Notes under the pieces: generated by a model
Databases searched by the model: none
Seen by the model: the letters and a program-made list of their open reading frames with translations, nothing else
What the model was told of the DNA's origin: nothing
In this document: positions 1 to 6,996 of the stretch, piece by piece
Numbering within the stretch: position 1 is the first letter of the stretch
Layout: the number at the start of each line of letters is the position of its first letter
Origin: Tritrichomonas foetus
Lineage: Eukaryota > Parabasalia > Tritrichomonadida > Tritrichomonadidae
NCBI GenBank assembly: GCA_001839685.1
Contig: MLAK01000829.1
Span: 3,750 to 15,147 of the forward strand
Direction of reading: 5' to 3'
Length of the DNA: 11,398 nt
Translations under genes and position numbers: made by a program

Positions 1-41
1 ATTTATGTTTGTGTTTGATTGATTTATGTTTGTGATTCATT
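1..41. repeat. 13-bp direct repeat, period 21 bp
   Basis: ATTTATGTTTGTG occurs at 1-13 and again at 22-34, separated by TTTGATTG. The first copy begins at the window edge, so the array may continue to the left. It lies upstream of the Sec23-like gene; no function is implied. Confidence 0.6.
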
Positions 42-162
42 TTCAGCTCACTTGGCTAATAATTTAAAAGTTGTTAGTAGAAATAACACTTCTCCTTTTC
101 TTGAATTTGTTTCTATCGAAATGGATTTCATTGGTTTATATCGAAAAGATGTATCAATAAAG

Positions 163-178
163 TCACTTTTTAAAAGGA
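163..178 (+). promoter_or_regulatory. Initiator-like element of the Sec23-like gene
   Basis: TCACT at 163-167 fits the trichomonad initiator consensus TCA(C/T)(A/T). Its A at 165 is 14 nt before the ATG at 179. It is followed by TTTTTAAAAGGA; the coiled-coil gene at 5304 has a very similar TTAAAAGGA between its TCATT and ATG. Initiator function is known for this motif in Trichomonas; its use here is inferred from sequence and spacing. Confidence 0.5.
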
Positions 179-1792
179 ATGGATTTTTTTTCCTCAACGA
201 CATTTGCACCTAATCCAGATCAATGTAACTTCTTCTCATTTTCAATTAATAATCCAAGTAATATCAACGATATTCCTCTCATTAAACAACGTTTTAAGTG
301 TGAAAATTGCAATTCATACATTTTGAAGGAAAATGTTTGTCCAATTTGCAGCCCTGAAACCTATTTTAATGATCAAGATAAGATCCAATTGAATACATTT
401 AATATACCAGTTTCCTATGATGTCACACCTGGACCTGCATTCTTGTTTATATTAGACTTAGATTTACCGCTTAATGAACTAATAGAATTAAGTCGGCTTT
501 TGGTGTTGGAATCTAAAAATGGAGATTGTTCAAAATTCAATGGAAATGTCTTTTATTTTGCTTTCTTGGGAAATCAAATTTCATTTTTTAGTTGGAATGG
601 AAATAAAATTCGTTTTAGTTTTATTCCAACAATTTTCGATTTTCGTTCATTTGCAAAACCTTTAATCATATACAGTGAATGGTTAGAAAAAGCCATTATT
701 ATAGCCAAAGAGTATTTAGTATCTGCTGAAGACAAAACATCATCTTTGCAAGAACTCTTCAAATTTTTAAAAGATGTTGATGCAATTACTGATATTCAAG
801 ATATCCTTTTTATATTTCACAGGAATTTACCAAAAAATATTAAATATCATTTTTCACCTCGCTTTCACTTAATACAAATTGCAACACACTCATCAAAATC
901 GTATATTGATTTTGCATGTCGTTTCAAAGCTACTTTTTATGCTTCACCACATATGAACAAAGAAACAATAAAACATATAAAAGAATGCATGGTGGAAGAT
1001 ATTGTATTAGTGCCTAGATTTTACATAAAAACATCTAAAGGAATTGGTTTTCATGATTTCTCTGGGCCAATTAGCAAAATTTCACATGAAAATAATAACA
1101 CAGTAGCTGTAGAATTATTTTCATGTTCTCCTCTTAATCCAGTAATTGCATTAGCCACAGCTACTAACAAAAAATTGTATCTTTCTCAGAAATTTTATTC
1201 ATTTCAACTTGTAATATTATCTTATTCAGGGCTTTTAATGATCACAAATTATGTATTTAAGCGTGCTAACTCAATTTCAGAATGGATTTCATCATTTAAT
1301 AAGGAATTTTTATTATATACAATGCTACAAGACCAAGGAACTAAACTTTTCTCATCTTACATTAATTCAGGAGAACCATGGTTGATACTCTTTCGAAGAC
1401 CGAAACTGTTAAAAGATTGTGAAGAGATCAAAATATGCTTTGATTTATTGAGTAAATTCTTCGAAATTCTCTTTCAACCTACAAAAGCATTTTTATCAGA
1501 AACTAAAAAGGTATATTTTTTATTTGAGTTTTGTTTTGGAAAACTTGAAAACTCATTATTATTTATTAAATATTTAATAGATGAATGTATGGAAACTTCT
1601 AATTACATTCTATTACCACCTTTCATACTGGTTAATGTTAGTGATGGAAGTGCTTTGAATGATACTAATGATACACTTGGAAATTTAATATATTTTAAAA
1701 TCAGTGAACAAAAATTCATTGTTTTAAAGACACTGGTTGATTCTTTTAAAAAGGAGCTTCATAATACTCTTACAACTAGAGTCACTAAATAA
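179..1792 (+). CDS. Divergent, shortened Sec23-like COPII coat protein
   Basis: Predicted 537 aa, resembling Sec23, the inner-coat COPII subunit that activates the Sar1 GTPase at ER exit sites. Visible in Sec23 order: a zinc-finger-like Cys41-x2-Cys44-x9-Cys54-x2-Cys57; a hydrophobic strand entering an Asp-containing trunk (87-95); a segment near 278-300 (IKTSKGIGFHDFSGPIS) like the Sec23 beta-sandwich start, where Ser-x-Gly-x-x-Gly-Pro is typical; a second sandwich piece near 312-330; and a C-terminal helical region with FLFEFCFGKLENSL (447-460), like the Sec23 block just before the gelsolin domain. Sec23 is usually about 750-770 aa, so the trunk and the zinc-finger loop look trimmed and the gelsolin domain is reduced or absent. 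In-frame TAA at 158-160 supports the start at 179. The stop is AAATAA, with TAAA just before it. Codons are almost all A/T-ending. It could be a Sec24-type or non-functional paralogue; family placement is moderate, role inferred. Confidence 0.6.
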   Translation: MDFFSSTTFAPNPDQCNFFSFSINNPSNINDIPLIKQRFKCENCNSYILKENVCPICSPETYFNDQDKIQLNTFNIPVSYDVTPGPAFLFILDLDLPLNELIELSRLLVLESKNGDCSKFNGNVFYFAFLGNQISFFSWNGNKIRFSFIPTIFDFRSFAKPLIIYSEWLEKAIIIAKEYLVSAEDKTSSLQELFKFLKDVDAITDIQDILFIFHRNLPKNIKYHFSPRFHLIQIATHSSKSYIDFACRFKATFYASPHMNKETIKHIKECMVEDIVLVPRFYIKTSKGIGFHDFSGPISKISHENNNTVAVELFSCSPLNPVIALATATNKKLYLSQKFYSFQLVILSYSGLLMITNYVFKRANSISEWISSFNKEFLLYTMLQDQGTKLFSSYINSGEPWLILFRRPKLLKDCEEIKICFDLLSKFFEILFQPTKAFLSETKKVYFLFEFCFGKLENSLLFIKYLIDECMETSNYILLPPFILVNVSDGSALNDTNDTLGNLIYFKISEQKFIVLKTLVDSFKKELHNTLTTRVTK

Positions 1793-1953
1793 CTTTCCCT
1801 CATAAATTGAATCATCGCTCTTCTTTTATATATGTTATTTCTTATTGTACATAAGCATCATCAAAATATACAATGAGAATATTAGCAGATTCTATTGCAA
1901 TGATAAAAGTGAAGCAATGTTAACGATTTCGAAATCATTCATCATGTTAAACA

Positions 1954-1969
1954 TCATTCATTATATGAT
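1954..1969 (+). promoter_or_regulatory. Initiator-like element before ATG 1970
   Basis: TCATTCATT starts at 1954, containing two overlapping TCATT cores (1954-1958 and 1958-1962). The first core A (1956) is 14 nt before ATG 1970, the same spacing as at the Sec23-like gene and one less than at the coiled-coil gene. This is the main argument that ATG 1970 is the original start of the downstream membrane-protein gene. Confidence 0.45.
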
Positions 1970-2503
1970 ATGAGCGTTGATAATCTTTGGCAGGATTTTT
2001 TTGGACATATAAAATAGGTAAAAGTGAAGGGCTTTTCGACTTTTAATGTGAAAAAAGTTAATCGACCAAATAAGTTAATATTTAAATTAATAAATGGTCA
2101 AATAAAATATAGAATGATATTTACTACTTTAGTTCTTATCTCTGGATTTTCAGCCTATGGAATTCTATCATACGCCATGTTCACAGAATACTTAACGACG
2201 CTTCCCTACTGCAGCCACAGCAACGAAAAAGGCCAATGCATTCCTTGCCCGCAAAATGCAAAATGCCTCGAAACAGAAATTCAATGCGACGAGCGATATT
2301 CTTACCAAAATGGACAATGCCTGCCAGTTCATCTGACCGAAAATCAAGAAGATGCAGAAATATTGAGAAGTTTCCAAATAGAAAATCAGTTTCCAAAACA
2401 GATTTTCCTTTTTTCAATTGAGGCTATTGCTTCAATTTCTCTTATTGTATTTGTTATCGTCCAAATCCATCAAATAAAAAGGTCCAAACCACATTCGAAA
2501 TAA
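1970..2503 (+). CDS. Small MAN1/Src1 (MSC-type) nuclear-envelope-like membrane protein, with in-frame TAG near the N-terminus
   Basis: From ATG 2114 this encodes 129 aa: a membrane span (about 2-23), a lumenal-type segment with six cysteines (33, 42, 45, 51, 58, 69), a second span (about 97-119), and a short basic tail. The core CIPCPQNAKC (42-51) followed by further Cys matches the lumenal signature of MAN1, Src1/Heh1 and Heh2, inner nuclear membrane proteins. Those relatives are several hundred residues long, with a nucleoplasmic LEM/HeH region and a C-terminal winged helix; both are absent here. The frame is open back to 2018, adding about 30 basic residues, but has no ATG before 2114. A better-placed ATG at 1970, with an initiator 14 nt upstream, is in the same frame but is separated by one TAG at 2015-2017. 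The true start is therefore unresolved: ATG 2114, ATG 1970 with the TAG bypassed, or a decaying gene. Codons in about 2190-2360 are richer in G/C than in neighbouring genes. Family call moderate. Confidence 0.55.
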
Positions 2504-2632
2504 TGAAAATACGACAAAAAATTTAATTGGAGTGTTTTGAAATCGAATGTTAATTTTTTATTTGTCAATAAAAGTATCCATTTTGCAAAATTCTTTGTAT
2601 TTCATTGAGAAATATTTATTTTTTAGGAAGAC

Positions 2633-2692
2633 CTGCCAAAGACTGTTTTTTTGAATATGTGATACTCACATCACTTTCCAGAAAACAGGCAG
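2633..2692. repeat. Nested inverted repeats (possible RNA or DNA fold)
   Basis: CTGC (2633-2636) and CTGTTTT (2643-2649) are complementary to the contiguous AAAACAG-GCAG at 2682-2692, giving an 11-pair stem with a six-nt bulge on the left. Within it GTGAT (2659-2663) can pair with ATCAC (2670-2674). The pairing is visible directly; transcription and function are unknown. Confidence 0.45.
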
Positions 2693-2751
2693 CTCCTAAC
2701 ATGTAGAGGAATCTCACAAAAGATGTTTATGAGAGTTAGATGAACAGTTGT

Positions 2752-2808
2752 ATCAACAAACATACAACATATCAATAAACATACAACATATCAACAAACA
2801 TACAACAT
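2752..2808. repeat. 19-bp tandem repeat, three copies
   Basis: The unit ATCAAYAAACATACAACAT occurs at 2752-2770, 2771-2789 and 2790-2808. The outer copies are identical and the middle differs only by C to T at position 6. It lies between two converging gene ends and is probably a small slippage-type minisatellite. Confidence 0.9.
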
Positions 2809-2962
2809 ATCCTTTACAATAAAATCAAACAAAATAGCCCAAAAGTCAAATATAATTTTATTGTTTTATTTTAAATGGCACGTTTAATATATTTTAATTT
2901 CCATATTTAAATTTCCTCACTAATTTCCTTTATTAATTAATCAATTCACCAAGCAATTAAAT

Positions 2963-4345
2963 TTACTTGGGTGGACTTTCTTGCCTTCTTATGTTAATGA
3001 CAGGAGTTGATTGTCTTGCCTTCTTATTGTATTTGAATCCCATAAATGCAACTTTTGCAATATCGTCTGCATTTCTATCATCATCATCGTCATCTTCATC
3101 TCTTGGTTCAAATTCATCGAAATTCTGAGTGTCGAGTTCTCCAGTGACTGTTGGAACGATTGGTGACTCCATAGTCTGAAGGTTATCCCAATCAATACCT
3201 TTAAAGAACGGATGACTCTTTATACCCTCAAAATCGAGTCTGTCTTCAACATTACAGAGTAATTTTTTGATTAAATCGATAGCAACTTTTGAAATTGGTG
3301 GATCTGATGGGAAAACCAATGTTTGTCTCCAACGAACAATACGAAGAGCAGTACCACGTGGCGTATCATCCAAAAACGGTGGTGATCCAAATAACATTTC
3401 GTACATAATTGCGCCAAGTGACCAAAAATCAACACTTTGTGAATAGGGGCTTCTAAGAAGTACTTCTGGCGCAATGTAATCAGGTGTACCAACAGTTGAA
3501 CAAATTTGCTCTCTTCTTTTCTTCTCGTGAATTCTAGTCTGAGAAAACTCTTCTTCAGTATCTTGCTTATTATGAATAACGTCTGTCAGTTCATCAATTA
3601 GAGCAATTAATGGATCAGAATAACGATTCAGCTTTGTAGACAAACCATAATCAGTTAATCTGATGTGTCCATCTTTTGTAATGAGCAAGTTGTCAGGTTT
3701 GATGTCTCTGTGAATGAAGTCTGTCAGATGAACATGGTGGATGGCCATTAAAGTCTCAGCAATGATGAATCTGGTCTCGTCTTCTGTCAGAAATCCACGC
3801 TTGATGAGGAGACCCATTAGGTCACCACCCTGAAGGAATTCCATAACAAGATAAAGATGTTTTGCATCTTGGAATGAATAAACGAGCTGTACACTGTAGG
3901 GATTATCGCTTTGGGTGAGACAATCACGCTCTGCTAAAGTATTCAATACCTGGCCCTTTGCGACCAATTCGTTCGTGAATAAAATCTTCATGGCATATAT
4001 TTGATTATCTTCTTTATCGCGAACAACATAAACATCACCGAAAGCCCCTCGACCGACAAGTTTGATTTTTTCAAATTGGTCAATTCGTAAAACTCGCCTT
4101 TTGACGCGCTTGATATTGGCTTCTTCTTTTGTAAATTCGCTTTCCAGCTTTTTCTGTTCGGTGTCGTCGATATTTTTCGATTTTAGTAATTCTCGGAAAT
4201 TTTGGCGCCTTTGTTTACTTTCTTGTGTTTCGCGAATAACGTCTTTAAAATGTTGCTCGAGAAAAATCTTTGTAATATCGGATTTAACTTGTGTGGCACG
4301 CGAGGGGCGGTTCACACTCTTTGGACTTTTTGGGGATTCCGTCAT
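2963..4345 (-). CDS. NDR/LATS-family AGC serine/threonine kinase
   Basis: Predicted 460 aa; NDR kinases act with Mob proteins in morphogenesis, division and flagellar or cytoskeletal control. I start at the ATG at 4345; the frame extends upstream only to a GTG, not a normal eukaryotic start. In order: a basic, helical Mob-binding-type N-terminal region (about 20-90, ending near the kinase with RVLRIDQFEKI); glycine loop GRGAFGDVY (98-106); Lys120 in AMK; helix-C Glu139 in AERD; HRDIKPDN (212-219); DYG (232-234) in place of DFG; a long activation-segment insert with basic RIHEKKRRE (271-279), like the NDR auto-inhibitory insert; Ser283 in CSTVGTPDYIAPE, the NDR autophosphorylation position; APE 292-294; NFDEFEP (408-414); then a seven-residue Asp run. 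The hydrophobic motif is FMGFKY (434-439), with Lys438 where NDR kinases have a phospho-Thr. Catalytic residues are otherwise intact. The stop is TAAA. Family very likely; substrates unknown. Confidence 0.93.
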   Translation of the reverse strand: MTESPKSPKSVNRPSRATQVKSDITKIFLEQHFKDVIRETQESKQRRQNFRELLKSKNIDDTEQKKLESEFTKEEANIKRVKRRVLRIDQFEKIKLVGRGAFGDVYVVRDKEDNQIYAMKILFTNELVAKGQVLNTLAERDCLTQSDNPYSVQLVYSFQDAKHLYLVMEFLQGGDLMGLLIKRGFLTEDETRFIIAETLMAIHHVHLTDFIHRDIKPDNLLITKDGHIRLTDYGLSTKLNRYSDPLIALIDELTDVIHNKQDTEEEFSQTRIHEKKRREQICSTVGTPDYIAPEVLLRSPYSQSVDFWSLGAIMYEMLFGSPPFLDDTPRGTALRIVRWRQTLVFPSDPPISKVAIDLIKKLLCNVEDRLDFEGIKSHPFFKGIDWDNLQTMESPIVPTVTGELDTQNFDEFEPRDEDDDDDDRNADDIAKVAFMGFKYNKKARQSTPVINIRRQESPPK

Positions 4346-4738
4346 TGAAGGCCTGTTTCGAAAACAACTTGGTTTTTTTGAGACAAAATTGAATAACACA
4401 AACCTAAGAAAAATTCAAAGGAGAAAAAAAAAATTGATTCAATGATTTACAAACATTTTATTGAAGTTTGTACGAATTCAATTGCCTCTTGAATTTTTTC
4501 GATGTTTCTATATCTAATAATCTATTATTCTAAAGAAATTTGATAGAGATGGTTTCCCTCTTTTTGATAAGAAAGGGTAAAGTTCTATGAATTTAGGGAT
4601 AAAATTTCCGATAATAATTTGTCCAAGAGAATTTTTCATGTGAATTGTCAAAATTGGGATACCATGAGTATTTTTTGTTGATAACTAAATTAGCGCTGTG
4701 AAAGTTTGAAATATCCATATACTTGAATAGAATTCTAC

Positions 4739-4764
4739 ATTTCCCCAAATAGCCTTTGGGAAAT
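4739..4764. repeat. Hairpin in intergenic DNA
   Basis: ATTTCCCCAAA (4739-4749) pairs with TTTGGGAAAT (4755-4764) around a five-base loop, TAGCC, with one bulged C: ten base pairs. Clear as an inverted repeat; function unknown. It falls inside the weak 69-codon minus-strand frame. Confidence 0.6.
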
Positions 4765-5286
4765 TTTGCAATTGTTATTATTAAAAAGAATAAAGTCATC
4801 ATATTTTTACTTTAACACTAAATCTGAGCATTTCCCACCCATTCTGTCAAATAGATTTAAATATTTTTTTATATTATATGTCTTATAATATTTGGTGAGA
4901 AAATGGGAACGGTTATGGCAAAAATACCCAAAATTGAATACTTTATTTTCGGTTATGGAAATGTGGAAAGTTGTGGACATCAATAACTTGGCAAGTAAAC
5001 TCTATAACAAAATGTTATATGATCCTCAAAATCAACAACACTAGGTGGAATATATATGCAAGAAATTGAAGCATTAAATATAAGATATTGTACTGAAAAT
5101 GAATGGCAATCGTGCCATTATATAATGACATGTTATGTGAAACACACCCATAAACTAACGATAAACCAGTGGTTGTTCCACTCAATGAATTGAATAAGTA
5201 TTTGTGAGTATATTTGTCCACTTAAAATGACATTTAACCTGCCACATGCAATAATGTCACCGTTAAATTAGTCAAGGTGAATTTTT

Positions 5287-5303
5287 TCATTAAAAGGAAA
5301 TAA
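5287..5303 (+). promoter_or_regulatory. Initiator-like element of the coiled-coil gene
   Basis: TCATT at 5287-5291 fits the trichomonad initiator consensus; its A (5289) is 15 nt before ATG 5304. The bases between are TAAAAGGAAATAA, sharing TTAAAAGGA with the leader of the Sec23-like gene. Role inferred from motif and spacing. Confidence 0.5.
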
Positions 5304-6614
5304 ATGGAAAGAAATCAAAAAATTGACGATGACTATTTAACTATTGTCTCTATGTTTAGAAGCGACCTTGAGGAAATTGCTACTTGGCTCCAGCAGTTAT
5401 ACTTTTTTTACAAAACTCCCGATATTCAATCTTTATTTTTACCGATTATCACCGATAACAATAGGACAGTTAGACTTTTCGTTACGGATTACCAACAAAT
5501 GACGCATGAAGAACAATTCCAACAAATTTCAGCCCTCATTGAACAGAAAAAAGAATTATTGACAAAAGCTCAAATCAAGATCAAATCGATGCTCAATGAA
5601 TTCATGGAAAGCAGCGAATCACCATTTACGTTTTTAGCGCCAGAAAGATTGAAAATCAAAGAAGAAAGAATAAATTTCTTAAAACAAAAATTAACTGCGC
5701 TTTGTGACGTTGAAAACACCAAATTAAGTATCTCACGTTTGCCGAATAACGAGTTTCTTGAAGATACGGTCAGAGAAGCCTTTGAAGATGAAGAAGAAAG
5801 CGGCGACGATGATACTGATGAAAGTTCGGATCTTGACTACGAGAAAACCAAAGCCAAAAAAGAGATAAGATATCATGGTAATGCTTATCCGAGTGTACCT
5901 GCTGATTTCAAACACTCCCTTGATAAAACAATGGCTCTAGTGAATTCATTTCTATCAATCAGAATTATTTTGGAATTTGAATCGATAACTGGTCCTGTAT
6001 TGAAAAAGATTGAAGATAAAGTTGGAACAGTTATTAAACCTCAAATTCAATTTCAACCTCAAATTCAATTTCAACCTCAAATTCAATTTCAACCTCAATT
6101 TACACCACCAAAAGGAAACAGCGATGTATCGATCAGAGCCGCAACCATCCAGGATCGAAACACGCCACCAAAACAACTAAACAAACCAACTTATGAAGAA
6201 TTACAAGAAGAACGTGATAAGTATAAGACATTATATGATGAAACAAATGAGCAAATGAAAAAGAGCAAAAATGATTTTATGTTAGAATTACAACGGTTTA
6301 AAGAAGAAAATAACAAGTTGTGTCAATATATTTCTAGACTTCAAGAAGAAAATAACAAGTTGCATCAAAATATTTCTAGACTTCAAGAAGAAAATAACAA
6401 GTTGCATCAAAATATTTCTAGACTTCAAGAAGAAAATAACAAGTTGCATCAAAATATTTCTGAACTTCAAGAAGAAAATAAGATGGTGAAAACAGAAAAT
6501 AACAAACTGAAATATTACAAAAAACTTGTTCCAATTCTACTGGCAAAATTGGCTGATATTAAACAGCATTTTGCTCGTGTACAATGGTTTCGAAACAATA
6601 GCCAATCTGTTTAA
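5304..6614 (+). CDS. Unrecognised coiled-coil protein with acidic, PQIQFQ and leucine-zipper repeat regions
   Basis: Predicted 436 aa; I do not recognise a family. Residues 1-150 are charged and probably helical. Residues 158-180 are very acidic (runs of Asp/Glu with Ser/Thr, typical of CK2-type sites). Residues 246-266 hold about 3.5 copies of PQIQFQ, followed by a proline-containing linker. Residues 296-405 form a coiled coil whose core is four 14-residue units NKLHQNISRLQEEN (first copy variant). Taking Leu as d, the a positions alternate Ile and Asn: Leu339, Ile343, Leu346, Asn350 and so on. A basic, hydrophobic C-terminal end follows (402-430). There is no signal peptide or membrane span. 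In-frame TAA at 5301-5303 fixes ATG 5304 as the first start. The stop lies in TTTAAATAAA, giving overlapping TAAA signals. Likely a dimeric scaffold or filament-type protein, which is inference only. Confidence 0.8.
   Translation: MERNQKIDDDYLTIVSMFRSDLEEIATWLQQLYFFYKTPDIQSLFLPIITDNNRTVRLFVTDYQQMTHEEQFQQISALIEQKKELLTKAQIKIKSMLNEFMESSESPFTFLAPERLKIKEERINFLKQKLTALCDVENTKLSISRLPNNEFLEDTVREAFEDEEESGDDDTDESSDLDYEKTKAKKEIRYHGNAYPSVPADFKHSLDKTMALVNSFLSIRIILEFESITGPVLKKIEDKVGTVIKPQIQFQPQIQFQPQIQFQPQFTPPKGNSDVSIRAATIQDRNTPPKQLNKPTYEELQEERDKYKTLYDETNEQMKKSKNDFMLELQRFKEENNKLCQYISRLQEENNKLHQNISRLQEENNKLHQNISRLQEENNKLHQNISELQEENKMVKTENNKLKYYKKLVPILLAKLADIKQHFARVQWFRNNSQSV
6039..6101 (+). repeat. 18-bp in-frame tandem repeat (PQIQFQ)
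   Basis: CCTCAAATTCAATTTCAA is repeated exactly at 6039-6056, 6057-6074 and 6075-6092, then a partial copy begins at 6093 with CCTCAATTT. The copies are identical at the DNA level, pointing to recent expansion. Each unit encodes Pro-Gln-Ile-Gln-Phe-Gln. Confidence 0.95.
6303..6482 (+). repeat. 42-bp in-frame tandem repeat encoding a 14-residue zipper unit
   Basis: Units at 6303-6344, 6345-6386, 6387-6428 and 6429-6470, with a partial fifth from 6471. Units 2 and 3 are identical; unit 1 differs at CAY/TGT-type positions (Cys-Gln-Tyr for His-Gln-Asn), and unit 4 ends in Glu-Leu-Gln rather than Arg-Leu-Gln. The unit is exactly two heptads, so copy-number change lengthens the coiled coil without breaking register. 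Confidence 0.95.
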
Positions 6615-6996
6615 ATAAACATTGTTATTACAACAAGTATGATATTTGCCTTTGTTGTGCATTTTTTCTTGTTTAATATCGATATTAATAACTAATAGCA
6701 TTGGTCTTGATATTAAAAAGTGGAAATAAACATTGAGTTACTATTTACGAAATGTAATAATATGGAACCCCCTTCATTTTGAATTATTTGTTCACATCTA
6801 TGAATCCAATCATGAAACACTTTCAACAAAGTGTCTGTATATTTATAAATCAAGAATATATTTATTAATCAAGAGTATAATTAATTATGAACAACCAGCA
6901 CAAATGCTATTTTTTAAAATGTAGAAAACGTATAAACTGGTAAACAAAATGAAGGGAAATTTAGATATTTCATTTTTACTCTTTATAAACAAAAAA
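6615..6996. other. Convergent intergenic region
   Basis: 382 bp between the ends of the coiled-coil gene (+) and BBS5 (-). AAATAAACATTG occurs at 6613-6624 and 6724-6735. A seven-pair hairpin lies at 6817-6834. AATCAAGA is repeated near 6848 and 6867. On the minus strand TATAAAGAG just beyond the BBS5 stop may be its 3'-processing signal. No coding region is supported. Confidence 0.6.
6817..6834. repeat. Perfect hairpin between converging genes
   Basis: ACACTTT (6817-6823) and AAAGTGT (6828-6834) form a perfect seven-pair stem with a CAAC loop. It could be read in either 3' transcript; no function is known, and it lacks the flanking U-tract of a bacterial-type terminator. Confidence 0.5.

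Larger units (their letters stand above)
2504..2962. other. Convergent intergenic region
   Basis: 459 bp between the ends of the MSC-like gene (+) and the kinase gene (-). It holds AATAAA-like sequence (TCAATAAAAG near 2565) that could serve 3' processing, a structured inverted-repeat segment at 2633-2692, and three 19-bp tandem repeats at 2752-2808. No coding region is supported. Confidence 0.6.
4346..5303. other. Divergent intergenic region
   Basis: 958 bp separating the starts of the kinase (-) and the coiled-coil gene (+). It presumably holds both promoters. Seen in it: a poly-A/T tract near 4423-4433, a hairpin at 4739-4764, a direct repeat of CGGTTATGG (4910-4918 and 4950-4958), and the initiator-like TCATT at 5287. 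A 69-codon ATG-initiated frame (4593-4802, minus) with a hydrophobic start exists but has no other support. Confidence 0.6.

Noticed and set aside
19..213. 64-codon frame at the left edge
   Set aside because: It needs a TTG start, is closed upstream by TGA at 16-18, overlaps the Sec23-like start and shows no recognisable protein features.
1869..1925. Segment resembling U6 snRNA (ATACAATGAGAATATTAGCAG followed by GCAATGATAAAAGTGAAGC)
   Set aside because: The invariant ACAGAGA box is not intact and the downstream U2-pairing and stem-loop bases do not match; the likeness is probably chance in AT-rich DNA.
2752..2808. Possible CRISPR-like array
   Set aside because: The 19-bp units are directly adjacent with no spacers, in a eukaryotic context: a simple tandem repeat.
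4062..4445. 127-codon plus-strand frame opposite the kinase N-terminus
   Set aside because: It is antisense to a well-conserved kinase gene; its composition is explained as a shadow of that coding sequence.
4593..4802. 69-codon minus-strand frame with a hydrophobic N-terminus
   Set aside because: It starts with ATG, but there is no initiator motif, family or codon signal, and it contains a 10-bp hairpin; kept only as a note in the intergenic entry.
5015..5221. 68-codon minus-strand frame
   Set aside because: It begins at GTG, with the first Met near residue 31, and has no supporting features.
6733..6924. 63-codon plus-strand frame between the coiled-coil gene and BBS5
   Set aside because: It requires a TTG start and lies in a convergent spacer with repeats and a hairpin.
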